NCBI GenBank assembly: GCA_025765595.1 | Contig: JAIVFH010000064.1 | Span: 124,001-188,000, forward strand | Direction of reading: 5' to 3' | Length of the DNA: 64,000 nt | Source: Obelidium mucronatum | Taxonomy: Eukaryota > Chytridiomycota > Chytridiomycetes > Chytridiales > Chytriomycetaceae | Shown here: piece by piece, positions 1-11,193 of the stretch | Numbering within the stretch: position 1 is the first letter of the stretch | How the letters are laid out: every line of letters starts with the position of its first letter | Position numbers and translations under genes: made by a program | The notes under the pieces: generated by a model | What the model was told of the DNA's origin: nothing | Databases searched by the model: none | What the model saw: only the letters and a program-made list of their open reading frames with translations

Positions 1-3000
1 GTTTCTTCTCGTTTCAGCATCCATTGCGACGCGTTGTTGAACATGGCGGTGAAAAAGGGGGACCGAGAAACGAGAAAAGCTTGATGACACATGAGACGGC
101 CATCACAGAGATCCAAAGCGACATCTGTCGGCGCTGCAGATAGCAGCAGAGAGTCGCGTCGGCATTCGGCAAATGAATGTTGAAACCTCTCCAACGGTGT
201 TCCACTGATGGCAGATGTGTTGTCGAGCTCAAATAATCTTGCAAGTGCAAAAAATTCGGATTGGATCTTTAAATACGAGTGTGGGTTTGTGTCTTGTTTG
301 GTTCCTCCTCCTACTCTTTCTCCTGAATCCCAATCCGGTGAAAACCCGCCCTTGTATATGAGCTCTAGGATAGATGAAAATGCTTTCGGGTGACTCGGAT
401 TTTTAAACGCCACATGAATTATGGAAGTGTTTGTTGGTGAGTCCGGGTGTGGTTTGAATGAAACGCTAGCAGCGTCAATGTCAAACGGAACTCCCTCACT
501 ACTACATTGTGACAATAAACGCTGAAAGAATGGACTTCGAGCAGCCAGAATAACGCGGTGACAATGCTTTAAATACGTCTCCCGTCAAATTGGAACTCCA
601 AAATACAATCAACACCAGTATCTGCTTGATCGCAGTCGTTTTGGAGGACTCTTTTCAAATCTTGACGAAGAGTAGGTGGACTCTCTGTTATAGGAGGAGG
701 CAGCTCATCAAACCGAATAGCAGCAAACGCGCCCGAAATACTTGCAAACACTTTACGAATGTTGTGCAAGTACGGCACCTGGGTAAATTTAAAGTACACG
801 ATATCTTTGGACAGCTTTGACTCCTTTGTTTTCACTTCTTTTCGTCTGGAATCCAATCTTAGCTATCAGTCATCAAAGAATGCTTTTTTAAGATCATTCA
901 TTACCGTATTCCACTGAAAACATGACCGGAACTCGTGGCCACCAAGATTGTAGAGTCGATTCCAATCGCAACGTCCTTTGCAACCATATTTGATTTTCTA
1001 GAAGTCCAGATCCGTTTAGGTTTAGTTTGTGGGAAATTCAGTTGTTGCCAGGTATTTTTGAATTCTTCGACGGTGACGGGAGGCGACCACAAGAAAATAT
1101 CACCGTCTTTAGAGAGCGCAGCAAACTGATGGTTGCCAGAGACGATTTTCGATATGAAAGCACTGGTGTTGCGAGCTTCCTTGATGCTCCCAAACCCAAG
1201 TCCTACAAGCGGCGGTGAAACAAATGTGACTCGTTTGACTTCGTGATTAGCCAACACTTGCACGTCGCCTGTTGCAAATAAAATGGCTGTGGCATTGTTT
1301 GTCGCGGCCACTTGAATAATCCCAGCAGGCATTCACGATGGAAGTTATTTTGCAGGGTGTTTGTTGGAGCTGAGATGAATTCGCGGGTTGCTGGTAACCC
1401 AATTGTCCGACATTCCATCCCCACGTGAAAATCATTCCAGAATTTGAGAATACAACCGTGTGGTATTTTGATGCAGCCGCTCCAATGATTTTAATTCTCT
1501 TTAATGGACCGGCCACTTCAGTAGGAACTAGTACATGAGGCGGGTCTCCCGTCTTGTAACCTTTTTTTGATGAGAAGTTCATTGAGTTGGTTGGAATCAA
1601 ATCTATTTTTTTTCCTTACCAAGTTGTCCATATTTATTGGATCCCCATGTAAAGACTTGACCTTCTTTAGTGATTGCACAAGTGTGGTCGGGACCAGTGG
1701 CTACAAACGCGATAAAGTGGTCTGTAAGACCGTGTACGATGCTTGGAATTAGCGTTGCTTCTTCGCTGTTTAATCCTAATCTGTGTTGAGAGTTTAGAAG
1801 GTTGAAAAAGGGTGGAGGCGTGAGACCAAAAAACAAGAAAAGAAAGAAGACACCGCCTGCGGCGGTGATATTCCGCCTTCGGCGATGACGTAAAAAAAAA
1901 GAAAAGAAAACACCGCCTGCGGCGGTGATATTTCGCCTTCGGCGATCACGTAAAAAAAAAAAGAAAACACCGCCTGCGGTGGTGATATTTCGCCTTCGGC
2001 GATGACGTAAAAAAAAAAAAAGAAAACACCGCCTGCGGCGGTGATATTTCGCCTTCGGCGATCACGTAAAAAAAAAAAGAAAAAACCGCCTGCGGCGGTG
2101 ATATTACGCCTACGGCGAAAAGATTCCGCCTTCGGCCGAAGAAGACACCGCCTGCGGCGGTGATATTCCGCCTACGGCGAAAAGATTCCGCCTTCGGCGG
2201 AAATTCGACGGAAAAAAGACAAACAAAACAAACCTCCCACCCAACCCAAACCCACAAGAATACAATCTCGAATCATCCAAAACAACCAAATGAAACTTGT
2301 CAAGACACAAAGTCTCAAAGCCATGCACAAAATCGTCCAACAAACAACCAAAAGAAACGGGATAATCCAAAAACAAATGAGGAGAAAAATCGACACGTTC
2401 AGGAAAAGAACGATCATTAGAATTAGTGTGGCCAAGTTGCTGTAATAACATATCATGTGTGTGTGTGTGAGAGAAATGAGTCATTCAACAGATTTCCAGT
2501 TTCAAAAAATCACATAGTGAATAGAGTACCATATTTGAATTTGATCCCCAAGTCCAGACAGAAGTTGAATAAATACGGTTGGTGGTGTTTGTTGTGGAGG
2601 AATCTTTTAGTTCTTCATCGGAATCAGAGCCGTCACTAGCATTGTCTGATCCATGAACCTTTGAGAGTGGAATAAAAGTCCTATTGATTGAAAGCTGCAA
2701 ATGCATATCATTGAGTTGAAGATTTGTTCAGACTTCAGACTATCAACTCGACCACATACGTCCAGCAGATCGAAGCACGTGTTTCCCTCAGCGTCTCTCA
2801 CGCTGACGTCAAAGTCCGGACACGCACGCAGAATGCACAGCGCAATGCGCAGCGAGCCGTCGTACAGCGCCTGTCGCAGACTCGCAGGTATTAATAATAG
2901 GCGGCGCGCAATGAATAATGCACCCGATGCAGCGCCGAGAAGCGGCTTTCGTCGTCCTGCGTCGCAGCGGGCGCCGCCGCGCCGCCGGCGAGCAGCGCGG

Positions 3001-3290
3001 CGACGACGGCGGCGCTGCGGGTCGCCACGGCGCGGAGCAGCAGCGGTCCCGAGCGCGGGCGCGTCGCGGCTGCGCAGTGTGGCGGCGAGCGTTGCGGCGG
3101 CGGCGGCGTCGCGGCTGGCGATGGCTGACGTAAGCAGCTTTATTTTGAGTGTTTTTATTTTCTTTTATTTTTCTTTTATTTTCTTTCTACTTTCTTTTAT
3201 TTCTGCTTTGTATTACTTCTATACTTCAAATGGCGACCCGCCTTGCGCACGCAGCGACGCAGGCCGCCGCAGACAACGGCGGCGCTGCAT
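1..3290 (-). CDS. IBtk-like protein: ankyrin, RCC1 repeats and tandem BTB domains; C-terminus beyond left edge
   Basis: Read on the minus strand with splicing, the protein has an ankyrin-like N-terminus (RDAEGNTCFDLLDV near 2790), then RCC1 blades (VWTWGSNSNM near 2550, VFTWGSNKYGQLG near 1620, MIFTWGWNVGQLG near 1410), then two BTB domains (HRVILAARSPFF near 530 and DVALDLCDGRLMCHQAFLV near 90). This order is that of inhibitor-of-Bruton-kinase proteins, which in animals act as Cullin-3 substrate adaptors; the role here is inferred. Introns read include 2871-2923 and an outsized one, 1781-2233, holding a hairpin array. Two one-base frame breaks lie near 582 (a G missing in a G run) and 1333 (an extra A). 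The start is uncertain: there is no minus-strand ATG between 2881 and 3140. The nearest compatible one is at 3290 with an intron 3129-3224, which would put exon 1 antisense to the KxDL gene. Confidence 0.8.
1851..2208. repeat. Tandem array of six ~58-bp GC-rich double-hairpin units
   Basis: Units begin at about 1851, 1911, 1968, 2027, 2085 and 2146. Each has a 7-bp-stem hairpin CACCGCC-TGC-GGCGGTG, an AT-rich spacer, a second hairpin CGCC-TTC-GGCG, then ATSACGT and a run of 9-13 A. The last two units carry an extra CGCC-TAC-GGCG hairpin. The whole array sits inside one intron (1781-2233) of the minus-strand IBtk-like gene, which explains why that intron is several times longer than its neighbours. 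Confidence 0.93.
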
Positions 3291-3497
3291 GCCGCGCAGA
3301 GCGAGTCGCTCGCGGCGCTGGCCGCCTGCGACGCGCAGCTGCGAAGCTTCAACGCCTTCGCCGCGCTTCGCTTCGACACAAACGCAAAGCGGCTCGAGGC
3401 CCACGTGGCGATGCTCAGGGCGATGAAGGCGGACCTGGACGCCGTGTTTAGACGCATTCGCGCGGTAAAGGCGCGCCTGGCAAAGGCGTATCCCTGA
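3121..3497 (+). CDS. KxDL-domain protein (BORC/BLOC-1-related subunit)
   Basis: The C-terminal block MKADLDAVFRRIRAVKARL, preceded by FAALRFDTNAKRLEAH, matches the KxDL domain of KXD1-type proteins. These are small helical subunits of BLOC-1/BORC complexes that position lysosomes or vacuoles. The probable model is a tiny first exon ATGGCTGAC at 3121-3129, an intron from GTAAGC at 3130 to an AG at 3254 (or 3272, also in frame), and exon 2 ending at 3497. That gives a protein of about 80-85 aa, short but complete through the KxDL core. The gene is strongly GC-rich compared with its surroundings. It overlaps the putative first exon of the opposite-strand IBtk-like gene. The identity of the domain is firm; the first exon is inferred from splice signals. 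Confidence 0.75.
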
Positions 3498-3911
3498 GCA
3501 GTACAAGCGAGTAGTGGCCGAAGTAGCACACGGCAGTCTGCTGATTAGAGGAGGAGGAGGAGGACTGATTGACGGATTGATTGATTCATTGAATTATTGT
3601 AAATAAAGTATTGGTTAGATGGGGTTTTGCTTTCTGTCTCTCTTGGAGAAGGTGTCATTGTGTATTGTCCACAAACACGCACACCCTCCTTCGAGTCTGA
3701 AGGACGCAGAGCAATGAACTATAGAAGTAAACAAGTGAACAACAACAAACTTGGCAACGAAACAATGTGCAAAGGTTCAAACTGAAACTGACAATTCCAT
3801 CAAAACGACAAACAAAACAAAAAATACTACAAATAGACGAGGTTGTTCCCCCCCAAAGTTCACAATCTACCAACATCAAAAATCTGCCTGTGATTACTGC
3901 TCTCTTTACAA
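3498..3911. other. Intergenic region, no gene seen
   Basis: This is the 3' flank of the KxDL gene and the upstream region of the first HsbA-like gene. It is AT-rich with short A runs near 3805-3830. No conserved coding frame or RNA gene is evident. Confidence 0.6.
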
Positions 3912-4910
3912 ATGCTTCTCATCCGCTCTTCCGCCTTTGCCGCTTTTGTGTACGCCACTGCTGCCGTCTCTACAGTTTGCGCTTCTAAAACAAGCCTCTC
4001 GCTTCTTGGATCGGGTAATCATGATTACTCTTTAATTCATTCTGCCGCCACAGGCAGAACTCCACCGCCGAAGGCGGAGTAATCTTAATTTTTTATGATA
4101 TTCGCTTGCCCAATACTCAACCAAAACATTGTCAAACAATCTCTTTATAGCATCCACTTCAATCCCAGCAGACTGCGCCCACATTATCGTGACTGTAAAC
4201 TCACAATCTGAAAACGCGCTCACGGCCCAAAACACAACCGCCTCTAGCCTCACCCAACTCTTTGGAGTCCTGACCCACCTGAACGCGACCAAAGTCAACA
4301 CAGATGGAATGAGTTTGAGTGGTGTCTACAACTATAGCAACACGCCATCAACGTGAGTTCGCATTTAACCGTATCAAGCCTTTTTTTTTAAAAACACCTC
4401 TTCCTTTTCACTAACTGTAGGTTGATTGGATTCAATGCGCAAGCAGTCATTTCATTTGAAACCAAACTCGGCGAAGCAGGTCGCGCGATTGATTCCGCCA
4501 TCCAAAACGGAGCAGATAACTTGCAATCAATCAGTTTCACAGCCCAAGATGACAACTGTAATGAAAGTCTGTTTTGTCTTTTGATATCTTTCTTACCACA
4601 CACTTTTATTTTTCTTTTCGCATACTACTACTATATAGACGCGAAAGCATTGAAATCCGTGAAAGCATCTGCAGTTCAAAACGCAATCGACCAAGCCGGC
4701 TTAATTGCTACTCAACTCAAATTATGTGTCAAGGCAATCACGTCTATTGTTGTGGACCCTCAATCGAATAACTACAGTCCACCTGTTTATGCTGCTTTCG
4801 CTGAGACTGCGAAAGCCGGTGGACAAGCTGTTGTTACTACGCCTGTTCAGGCGAGTGGGATTCAGGTTTCTTCAACAGCTCAAGTGAATGTGGAGTTGGA
4901 CAAGTGTTGA
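3912..4910 (+). CDS. Secreted HsbA-like cell-wall/hydrophobic-surface-binding protein, copy 1
   Basis: The four-exon model is 3912-4014, 4151-4352, 4421-4557 and 4639-4910, giving 237 aa. It opens with a signal peptide (hydrophobic residues 8-22 after MLLIRSS). The body is helical and Ala/Asn/Thr-rich with the shared blocks NATKVNTD, a Y-N-Y motif, and QNxxDQAxxIA-like helices, ending VELDKC. Spacing and composition fit the HsbA family, secreted fungal proteins that adsorb to hydrophobic surfaces or the cell wall. Splice phases (1,2,1) and the 202-nt second exon are the same in the two other copies at 5082 and 10308, confirming recent paralogy. Intron 1 carries a GC-rich hairpin element. All four exons join in frame without a break. 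The family assignment is by pattern and not proven. Confidence 0.75.
4041..4080. repeat. Solitary double-hairpin element in intron 1 of HsbA copy 1
   Basis: TCTGCC-GCCACA-GGCAGA (4041-4058) is followed by CCGCC-GAA-GGCGG (4065-4077). The second hairpin is the reverse complement of the CCGCC-TTC-GGCGG hairpin in the 1851-2208 array. The element lies wholly within the intron 4015-4150. Confidence 0.75.
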
Positions 4911-5081
4911 GAAATTCTTCGTCTTTGTTTCCTTATAATTATGTTGTTGTAAGACTTTATTACTTGGCCATTTTAATAAAAATCGACTTTACCCCGTTGT
5001 TTTCAGTTTCGACCAGGGTCACCAATAAAGCTCCCCCCTGAAACGAAACGAAAAGATACTAGATACATCCAAAAAAAAAAG

Positions 5082-6042
5082 ATGAAATCCACTTACTTCA
5101 TATCCCTTCTTGCATTCATATTCTTGCAACTCTTTGGGACAGCTGTACAAGCCCAAACTGTTCTCTCCATTATTGGAACTGGTAAATCAACAAAATTCGA
5201 ATGCTTCTAAAATTCGCGTTCACATCTTCTCTCTGACGTTAATATAATTATTCATCTATTTTTTTTTCTGCGATATTCTTTCTCAGCAACCACAACAATC
5301 GAAGTGGATTCCGCTCACATCATCACCTCCATTGAAACACAAGCAAAGAAAGCCTTTGACGCGCAAAACGCAACCGCGAATGGTCTCAACAAGATCATGT
5401 CAGTTCTGGATACACTGAATGCAACGAAAGTGAATACCGATAGTTTGAGTTTATCTCCATTGTATAATTATACCAATGTCCCTTCTGTGTAAGAGTGTGT
5501 GGTTTTTTTTTCCTACTCTTTCGTCGTTTCTCTCTTTAAAAAATTATTCTTGTACAGACTTATTGGGTACACGGCTGTTGCAGTAGTTTCCTTTGACATT
5601 TTGGATGTTGGAAACGCGATTGACGCTGTCATTGCGAATGGTGTTACGGGATTACAATCTATTACATTCAAGGCTTCCGATGCCAACTGTGAGCCCTCTT
5701 TTACTCTATTTACAATTCTAACCGCACGCTTTTTTTGGGTCTTATTTGTCTTGTTTAAAAAAAGACAACAAGGCGTTAGAAGAAACAAGAACCCTTGCCG
5801 TTCAAGACGCTACAAAGCAAGCCGACGTGATTGCAAGTGCATTGTTGAAGTGTTTTCAGAGAATGACGACTTTGGATATGGTTGGACAGGTCGGAGGGAG
5901 TAGTAATAATGGGTCCCCACTGGTGTATTCTGACGACTCGCATCAGGTTAAATCAGATGCAACTACTATTATGCCTGTTGAAACGAGTGGGATTCATGTG
6001 ATTGCAAACGCGGTGGCTAAATTTGAATTGGATGTTTGCTGA
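5082..6042 (+). CDS. Secreted HsbA-like protein, copy 2
   Basis: Exons are 5082-5181, 5287-5488, 5558-5688 and 5765-6042, giving 236 aa. The start MKSTYFISLLAFIFLQLFG is a clear signal peptide ending near VQAQ. It shares with copy 1 the first-exon end (IIGTG), the AHII-type helix, NATKVNTDSLSLS, the Y-N-Y motif and the C-terminal helix starting NKALEETRTLAVQDA; it ends FELDVC. Exon 2 is again exactly 202 nt with the same phases. It is tandem with and co-oriented to copy 1, with about 170 bp between stop and next start. The likely role is surface or wall coating on the outside of the cell. No frame breaks were seen. Confidence 0.75.
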
Positions 6043-6228
6043 GAGAGAGAAAAAAAAGGAGAGAGTGAGAGAGAGCGAGAGGGTGGCTTGGGCTTTTTGT
6101 ACTTTCTTTTTATGCATAAATTTTGATCATTACATTATACTTTCATTTGTTGTTTCTAAAAAGTTAATATAACGCATCAGGAAAAAAAAAACAAAAATAG
6201 GTTCCATCATCATCCTTTTTTGTAGATT

Positions 6229-9200
6229 TCATCTTCCTCCTCCACTTTGATTACTACCGCCTCTGGAACCACCACCGCGATTAGAACTATTTGAAGATGA
6301 CTGGATATTCCGACCCCACGCGAGGTTCATTGGAGGTCTCGGTGGGAGGCCTGCCGGTGCTTGTACAGGAAATCCAGGTGGCGGTGGACGATAATGTCCT
6401 CCGACGGGAGCACCCGGTAGCCTTGACGGAGCAACTCCATATGCTTGCGGAAGAGGAGGAGGCATGCCGGGAGGTCTCGGAGGTGGGACACCAGGTGGTC
6501 TTTGTGGTGGAGCCCCGTATAAAGAGTTTCCGTACCCACCAGAACCACCTGGACCAAAGCCAGAAGTCGGAGGTGGGGGTGCATACGATGCGTATGAGCT
6601 GGAAGGGTTGTAGCCTCCACTGCTGCTATTTGAAACATAGCCCCCACTGTTGCTTCCATTGTTATACCGTGGTGCTTGGTTTCCCCCCGAATATCCCCCG
6701 CGGCTTTGGTATCCGCCTCCCCCTTCATAGCGATTGCTGCTGTTGTTGTTATAGCCTCCATTGCCGCCGGAGCGGTTATCACGGTCATTCCGATTATCGC
6801 GATATCCACCACCGCCACCATTTTTGTAACTGTTGTTATCAACTGCATACGCTGATGTAGCATTATTGTACCCACCTCCTCCCATATACGGCAACGAACC
6901 CTGATTCCCAGTTCCCATGCTGAATGAACCGATTCGCGGCATCGTTGCCGCCACCATATCCACCGCGACCGCCTCCACGGAACCCACCTCGCCCTCTCCC
7001 ACGATTCCCAAACCCACCACGCCCAGGCCCATTCCGATTCGAATCAGCCCCCACTTTCACCCAATAAATGTCATCCTGATTCAACTGCGGCTCTGGCAAC
7101 TTCACCCCCTTCAACAAAACCGACGGGAACAGTCCACTCGCCGGCGCATCCGGCATGATAAAAACCGCACTAATCGCCCGCGTGTCCTGAATATCCGGTA
7201 ACGCATCGGGTAAAGTTTCCAACGGATTACAGAACGTGGATCCGGGCACGGTGGCATTTGGGTCAGGCAATAGGTATCCGAGAAGGCGGGCAGAGTTGGC
7301 AGGGTTGATTGGGATCGGGGTTTTGGGTTGTTTTGCGTAAATGTCACACATGTCTTCAAAGAATGGGTTTCCTTCACGTGCGTAGACGACTTCGTGGCCT
7401 TTTGTGTTGCGGAGGGTTTCTTCTTCGGTGAGTTGGGTGTAGAGGGGTTGCATTTCTTTGAGGAGACGGCTTTCGTCAATGAATGGTAATAGGGCGACAC
7501 CTGAACGAGACAAAGAAAAAAGGTTGTTGATATTAGCGAAGAGGCAGTGAAAAAATGGATCCTCACCTTGCCACGCGTACTTTTTCCCGTTTAAATCGAG
7601 AGGAAAGTTCTCTGGATAAAAGTCAATGATCGGACTGTTGTCATCCAACATGAGCGGATGAAAGACTGAAGGAATATGCTTGCCGCTGAGGCATGCAGGG
7701 AACACTCCCATCAGTTGTTCAATTGGATTGAATGGCTGACCCAGCTCGAATTTGATGTCCAACGTTCCAATAAAATCAAAGTCACTGGCGAATGGTGAGT
7801 AATGGTACGGGTAATACCACTTCCATGACTGACAACCTTGATAATAATACTTCAGAACCCAACAAAACCCTTCGACGTATCTCGTAACGACCCTGTTGTG
7901 ATATCGAATGGTAAGAATCACACCAATGAAAAATGCAAATGAAGGAGAGACTTACTCGCGAATGAAGGCTTTGTCTCCTTCATCCACAAAGAACTTTTTC
8001 TCGTAGTAACGCTTCTTCCAACCAGTCTCCCATAGCCGCACATTATCTTCAGGCTCCTCATCATCGTCATCAGGTTTGACAATTGGTTTTGGATGTGGGA
8101 TGACTACAGTTGTTTCTTCAACGTCATCGTCGTCAAGTGCGGCCCCACCTTCCTCCAATACCTCCTCTTCTTCATCAACGGCAGCTTCATCAATGGCTAC
8201 TTTTTTAACTGGCTCATCAGCGACTTCCTCCTCGGCTTTTCGCTTTACAGCCGTAGACTCCAGAGCGATGCCACCCAACAAGCTCTTTTCAAAGCCTCAG
8301 CTGCAGCCTTATTAGCTGCATTTTTCACCTCATCAGATACTTCCTCCTGAGCAGCTTTCGCCTGCCCCGCAAAATCTTTGACGCTAAAACTTGGAATCGC
8401 CGACATATCATACGCAACAGCCAACCGATCCTTCTCTCGATTCCGTCCCGACATTTGCTGTTGAACAAACCCAGCTGCATTCACCCGTGGGATTCCAGCC
8501 GCCCTTGCTTTCTGCTCCAGCTTCCTTCGGATACGTCCTTGTCGTTTCCGTTCTTCTTCCTGGCGACGTTGGACAAAGACAGAGTCTTCAACGCGACCCA
8601 GTTCAATGAGTAGTACTTGGGCACGAGTCAAGTCAATGTCTCCGCAGTTTGTAATGTATCCACCAAATGAGTGGAGATTCCGTTTCCAAATGTCAATGAG
8701 TGTGTCGATGGCACCTTCTCGAATTTCGAGGGAGGGGATGTGTGGAAGGAAATCATTTCCAACAAAGAACTGTTTGGTTGTGTTTAATACGGTTAAGATG
8801 GTAATAATGGAGTACGAAAAGATGGAGGGGACACATACACAAAGAAAGACCCAGTCATCGTAGGCACGCTCCATATCCCATGTAAATGGAGTGTTATGAA
8901 CGTATAGTTCGGCCGCCAAGTATTCACGCAATGTGGCAACATGAAGAAAAACATACGGTTTCTCCACCACTTTGGTCTTTTCGTCGAATTCTCCATTCTT
9001 TTCCTTCTTTTTACCTGAAGGGGAAGGGTTTTGGAATTAGAAACTTGTGGCGAGTTTACTTCACCATTGTTATTCTTTTCCCCGAACTAACCTGTACACT
9101 CTGACGCCATATGATCCGTTTGACCACAAATGAAACAAGCCTCTGGTGTTGTTGTTTTGGTTAAAGAAAACGTCCTCACGCAGAATCTTAAAATGCGGTT

Positions 9201-10273
9201 CGTGCGTTGCCAAAGCAAGCATGATTAAATCAGCATCCAGTCCATAGAGTACGTGACTCGTGTTTGGATTGTAGTCCTTTTGAATACGTTCGCGACGAAT
9301 GAAGTCCATGATTTTGTGCTCTCCTTCTCCGGGAACTGATGCATCAGAAAGAATAATTTTCAACTATATAGAGACAAAATGGATTTGCATAAAGTATTGA
9401 AGGAATTGGTGCAGAATAGGATTGGTGTGAGCGATACCAAGAACGTTTCGAGGTAATGAGAGAAAAGGGGGGAAAATAAATGGGATAGTAGGAGCGCGTT
9501 AATAAGATCAAGATACCGAGTTTATTGTCAAGACAGAGAATTGCATTGATGGATGGATGAATGGAAGAGTTAAGTACAAACACACAAAACAACAAAACCA
9601 AACTTACGTCTCTCCAAGCAGGATCCTTATTAAGACGGTCACTAATATAGTATCGCAGAGCCACCGCTAGATTCGCCATGAACGGAGTCCCCGGAGTAAT
9701 ACAGTTTGAGTCAAAGGCCGCCTGCTTTCCTCCCTCGACTTCCATCGGACCATGCTGCTTTTCCCAATCTTGCTTTAGTTTCTCTTCTTCTTCCGCCTTA
9801 TCTGCGGCCTCTCGCGAAGCTCTGAAACGACGAGAACGCTGCTGGTTCATCTTTGCTCTTGGAGCAACACCATCTGTGAATAAAGAAGAAAAAAACTATC
9901 AATCAGAGACCCAACAGCCTGTTCAGAAGTGCAAGAGCAAGAAAGACGCTGTGAACTACGCACCAATAGCCATGTAGAGTACTTTGCGTGGTCGGATGAT
10001 ACCCAGGATCCGATCAATGTACTTGAATATTTCGACCATCATTTCGTCTTCCGAGTTTGGCGCAGGCTTATCTTCAGGATGACAGCAAGGGTGGATGATG
10101 CCGTTCATGTCCAAGTACAAGTTATCAAACTCAGTTCCGTTTGGGTTTGGCTGAGAGAAGTCAACAGGCACAAAGACGCCTGCAACAGACTCGCGTGGTT
10201 TCTCTTCAACGCACTGCGAAGTCACTTTTGGGTACTTGGTGCTCAGCCATCGGAAGAGGGCTGGGATGCCCAT
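6229..10273 (-). CDS. RAT1: Nuclear 5'-3' exoribonuclease Rat1/Xrn2
   Basis: The start [16 protein letters not shown] at 10273, then [17 protein letters not shown] and [17 protein letters not shown], are diagnostic of the Xrn catalytic core. The family trims and degrades 5'-monophosphate RNA and drives transcription termination in the nucleus. Further blocks are [18 protein letters not shown], a CCHC zinc knuckle ([14 protein letters not shown], near 9120), [19 protein letters not shown], an acidic insert, [16 protein letters not shown], and a long Gly/Asn/Pro-rich RGG-like tail. Short introns interrupt it; the largest is about 240 nt (near 9366-9607). One-base frame breaks occur near 9155 (extra A in AAAA), 8272 (missing A) and about 6930 in the Gly-rich tail. 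In a probably essential gene these point to consensus errors. Its start lies only 34 bp from the start of the divergent HsbA copy 3. Confidence 0.95.
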
Positions 10274-10307
10274 TTTATTTTCAACGATAAGAAAAAAAAA
10301 GTAAAAG

Positions 10308-11193
10308 ATGAGGAATCCCCTCACGGCTCTTCTTTCACTCTCCGTTGCTGGATTTGCTCTGGCTGCAAATACATCTCTTTCTGTTAGTGGAACTGGTGCG
10401 TGATTCAACTGGTTTAAACGCAGCAGTGTGGCGAGAAACGGTTAATTCCTTTGTTTTGACAGGCAGAGCAAGTCTTCCACCCGACCTCGCTCACATTGTG
10501 GTTGTTGTTTCCTCTCTTGCACCTTCTGCTCTCCAGGCACAGCAGTATTCTTCCTCCAACGCGTCTTCTGTTTTATCGGCCTTGCACTCTTTGAATGCAG
10601 CCAAAGTGAATACCGACAGCATCTCGCTTGCAGAAAGTTACGACTACTCAGGAAGTCCTCCAAAGTAAGCAATTTTGGAACCCAAAAGGTTTTACTTATT
10701 TTTGTTTCTTCTGTCACCACAGGCTTCTTGGGTTCACATCGCAAATCACCATATCCTTTGAAACCACACCCAACGCAACTGGGACCGCAATCGACTCCTG
10801 TATATCGAACGGCGTCAATCAAATCAGCTCCATCATCATTCTTGGTAAATGAATCCAACAGTTGCGTGTCTATGGGGTTTGATTGTTTAAATACTTATTT
10901 AATCAATCAATTGGACAAACAGATGAAAAAGCACAAAAGCAAGCTACCTCTCGTGCCGTTCAGGACGCATGTCACGCAAGCAAATACTGTGGCGGCTCAA
11001 CTCCAAATGTGTGTTGCCAGTATCACGTCGATTGACTTGAATCCTCAACAAAAAACACACTCACCAATCATAAATTACAAATCGATGGCTGCTAGTACTG
11101 CAAGTGGCGGCTTCTTCTACACCCGTTGAAGCTTCCGATGTCACATTTTCTGCTGTTGTTGATGTCATCTTCAGTTTGGGAACAATTTGTTGA
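10308..11193 (+). CDS. HsbA-like secreted protein, copy 3, with two frame breaks
   Basis: Exons are 10308-10395, 10463-10664 (202 nt as in the other copies), 10723-10844 and 10923-11193. The signal peptide [19 protein letters not shown] is followed by [27 protein letters not shown] and a Y-D-Y motif, so it is clearly paralogous to the copies at 3912 and 5082. The last exon needs two frame changes to follow the family (near 10968 and 11115), the second leading to a tail ending SLGTIC. This copy is separated from the other two by the Rat1 gene. Either the indels are sequencing errors, as elsewhere in the window, or this copy is decaying. If real, the protein would lose its C-terminal helix. Confidence 0.65.

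Noticed and set aside
1851..2208. Hairpins as UNCG-type RNA tetraloops
   Set aside because: The stems are palindromes around a three-base loop (TGC, TTC, TAC). Using a four-base loop would break the next base pairs, so tetraloop chemistry does not apply.
1851..2208. CRISPR-like repeat array
   Set aside because: There are no unique spacers: the whole unit repeats. The host is a eukaryote, with the array in an intron.
2160..2420. Plus-strand open frame over the hairpin array end
   Set aside because: It lies across an intron and exon of the minus-strand IBtk-like gene; it is low complexity with no start context or family pattern.
9366..9607. Extra exon within the long Rat1 intron
   Set aside because: Removing the whole 242-nt stretch gives the expected join DPAWRD to [15 protein letters not shown]; the open frame inside has no family match.
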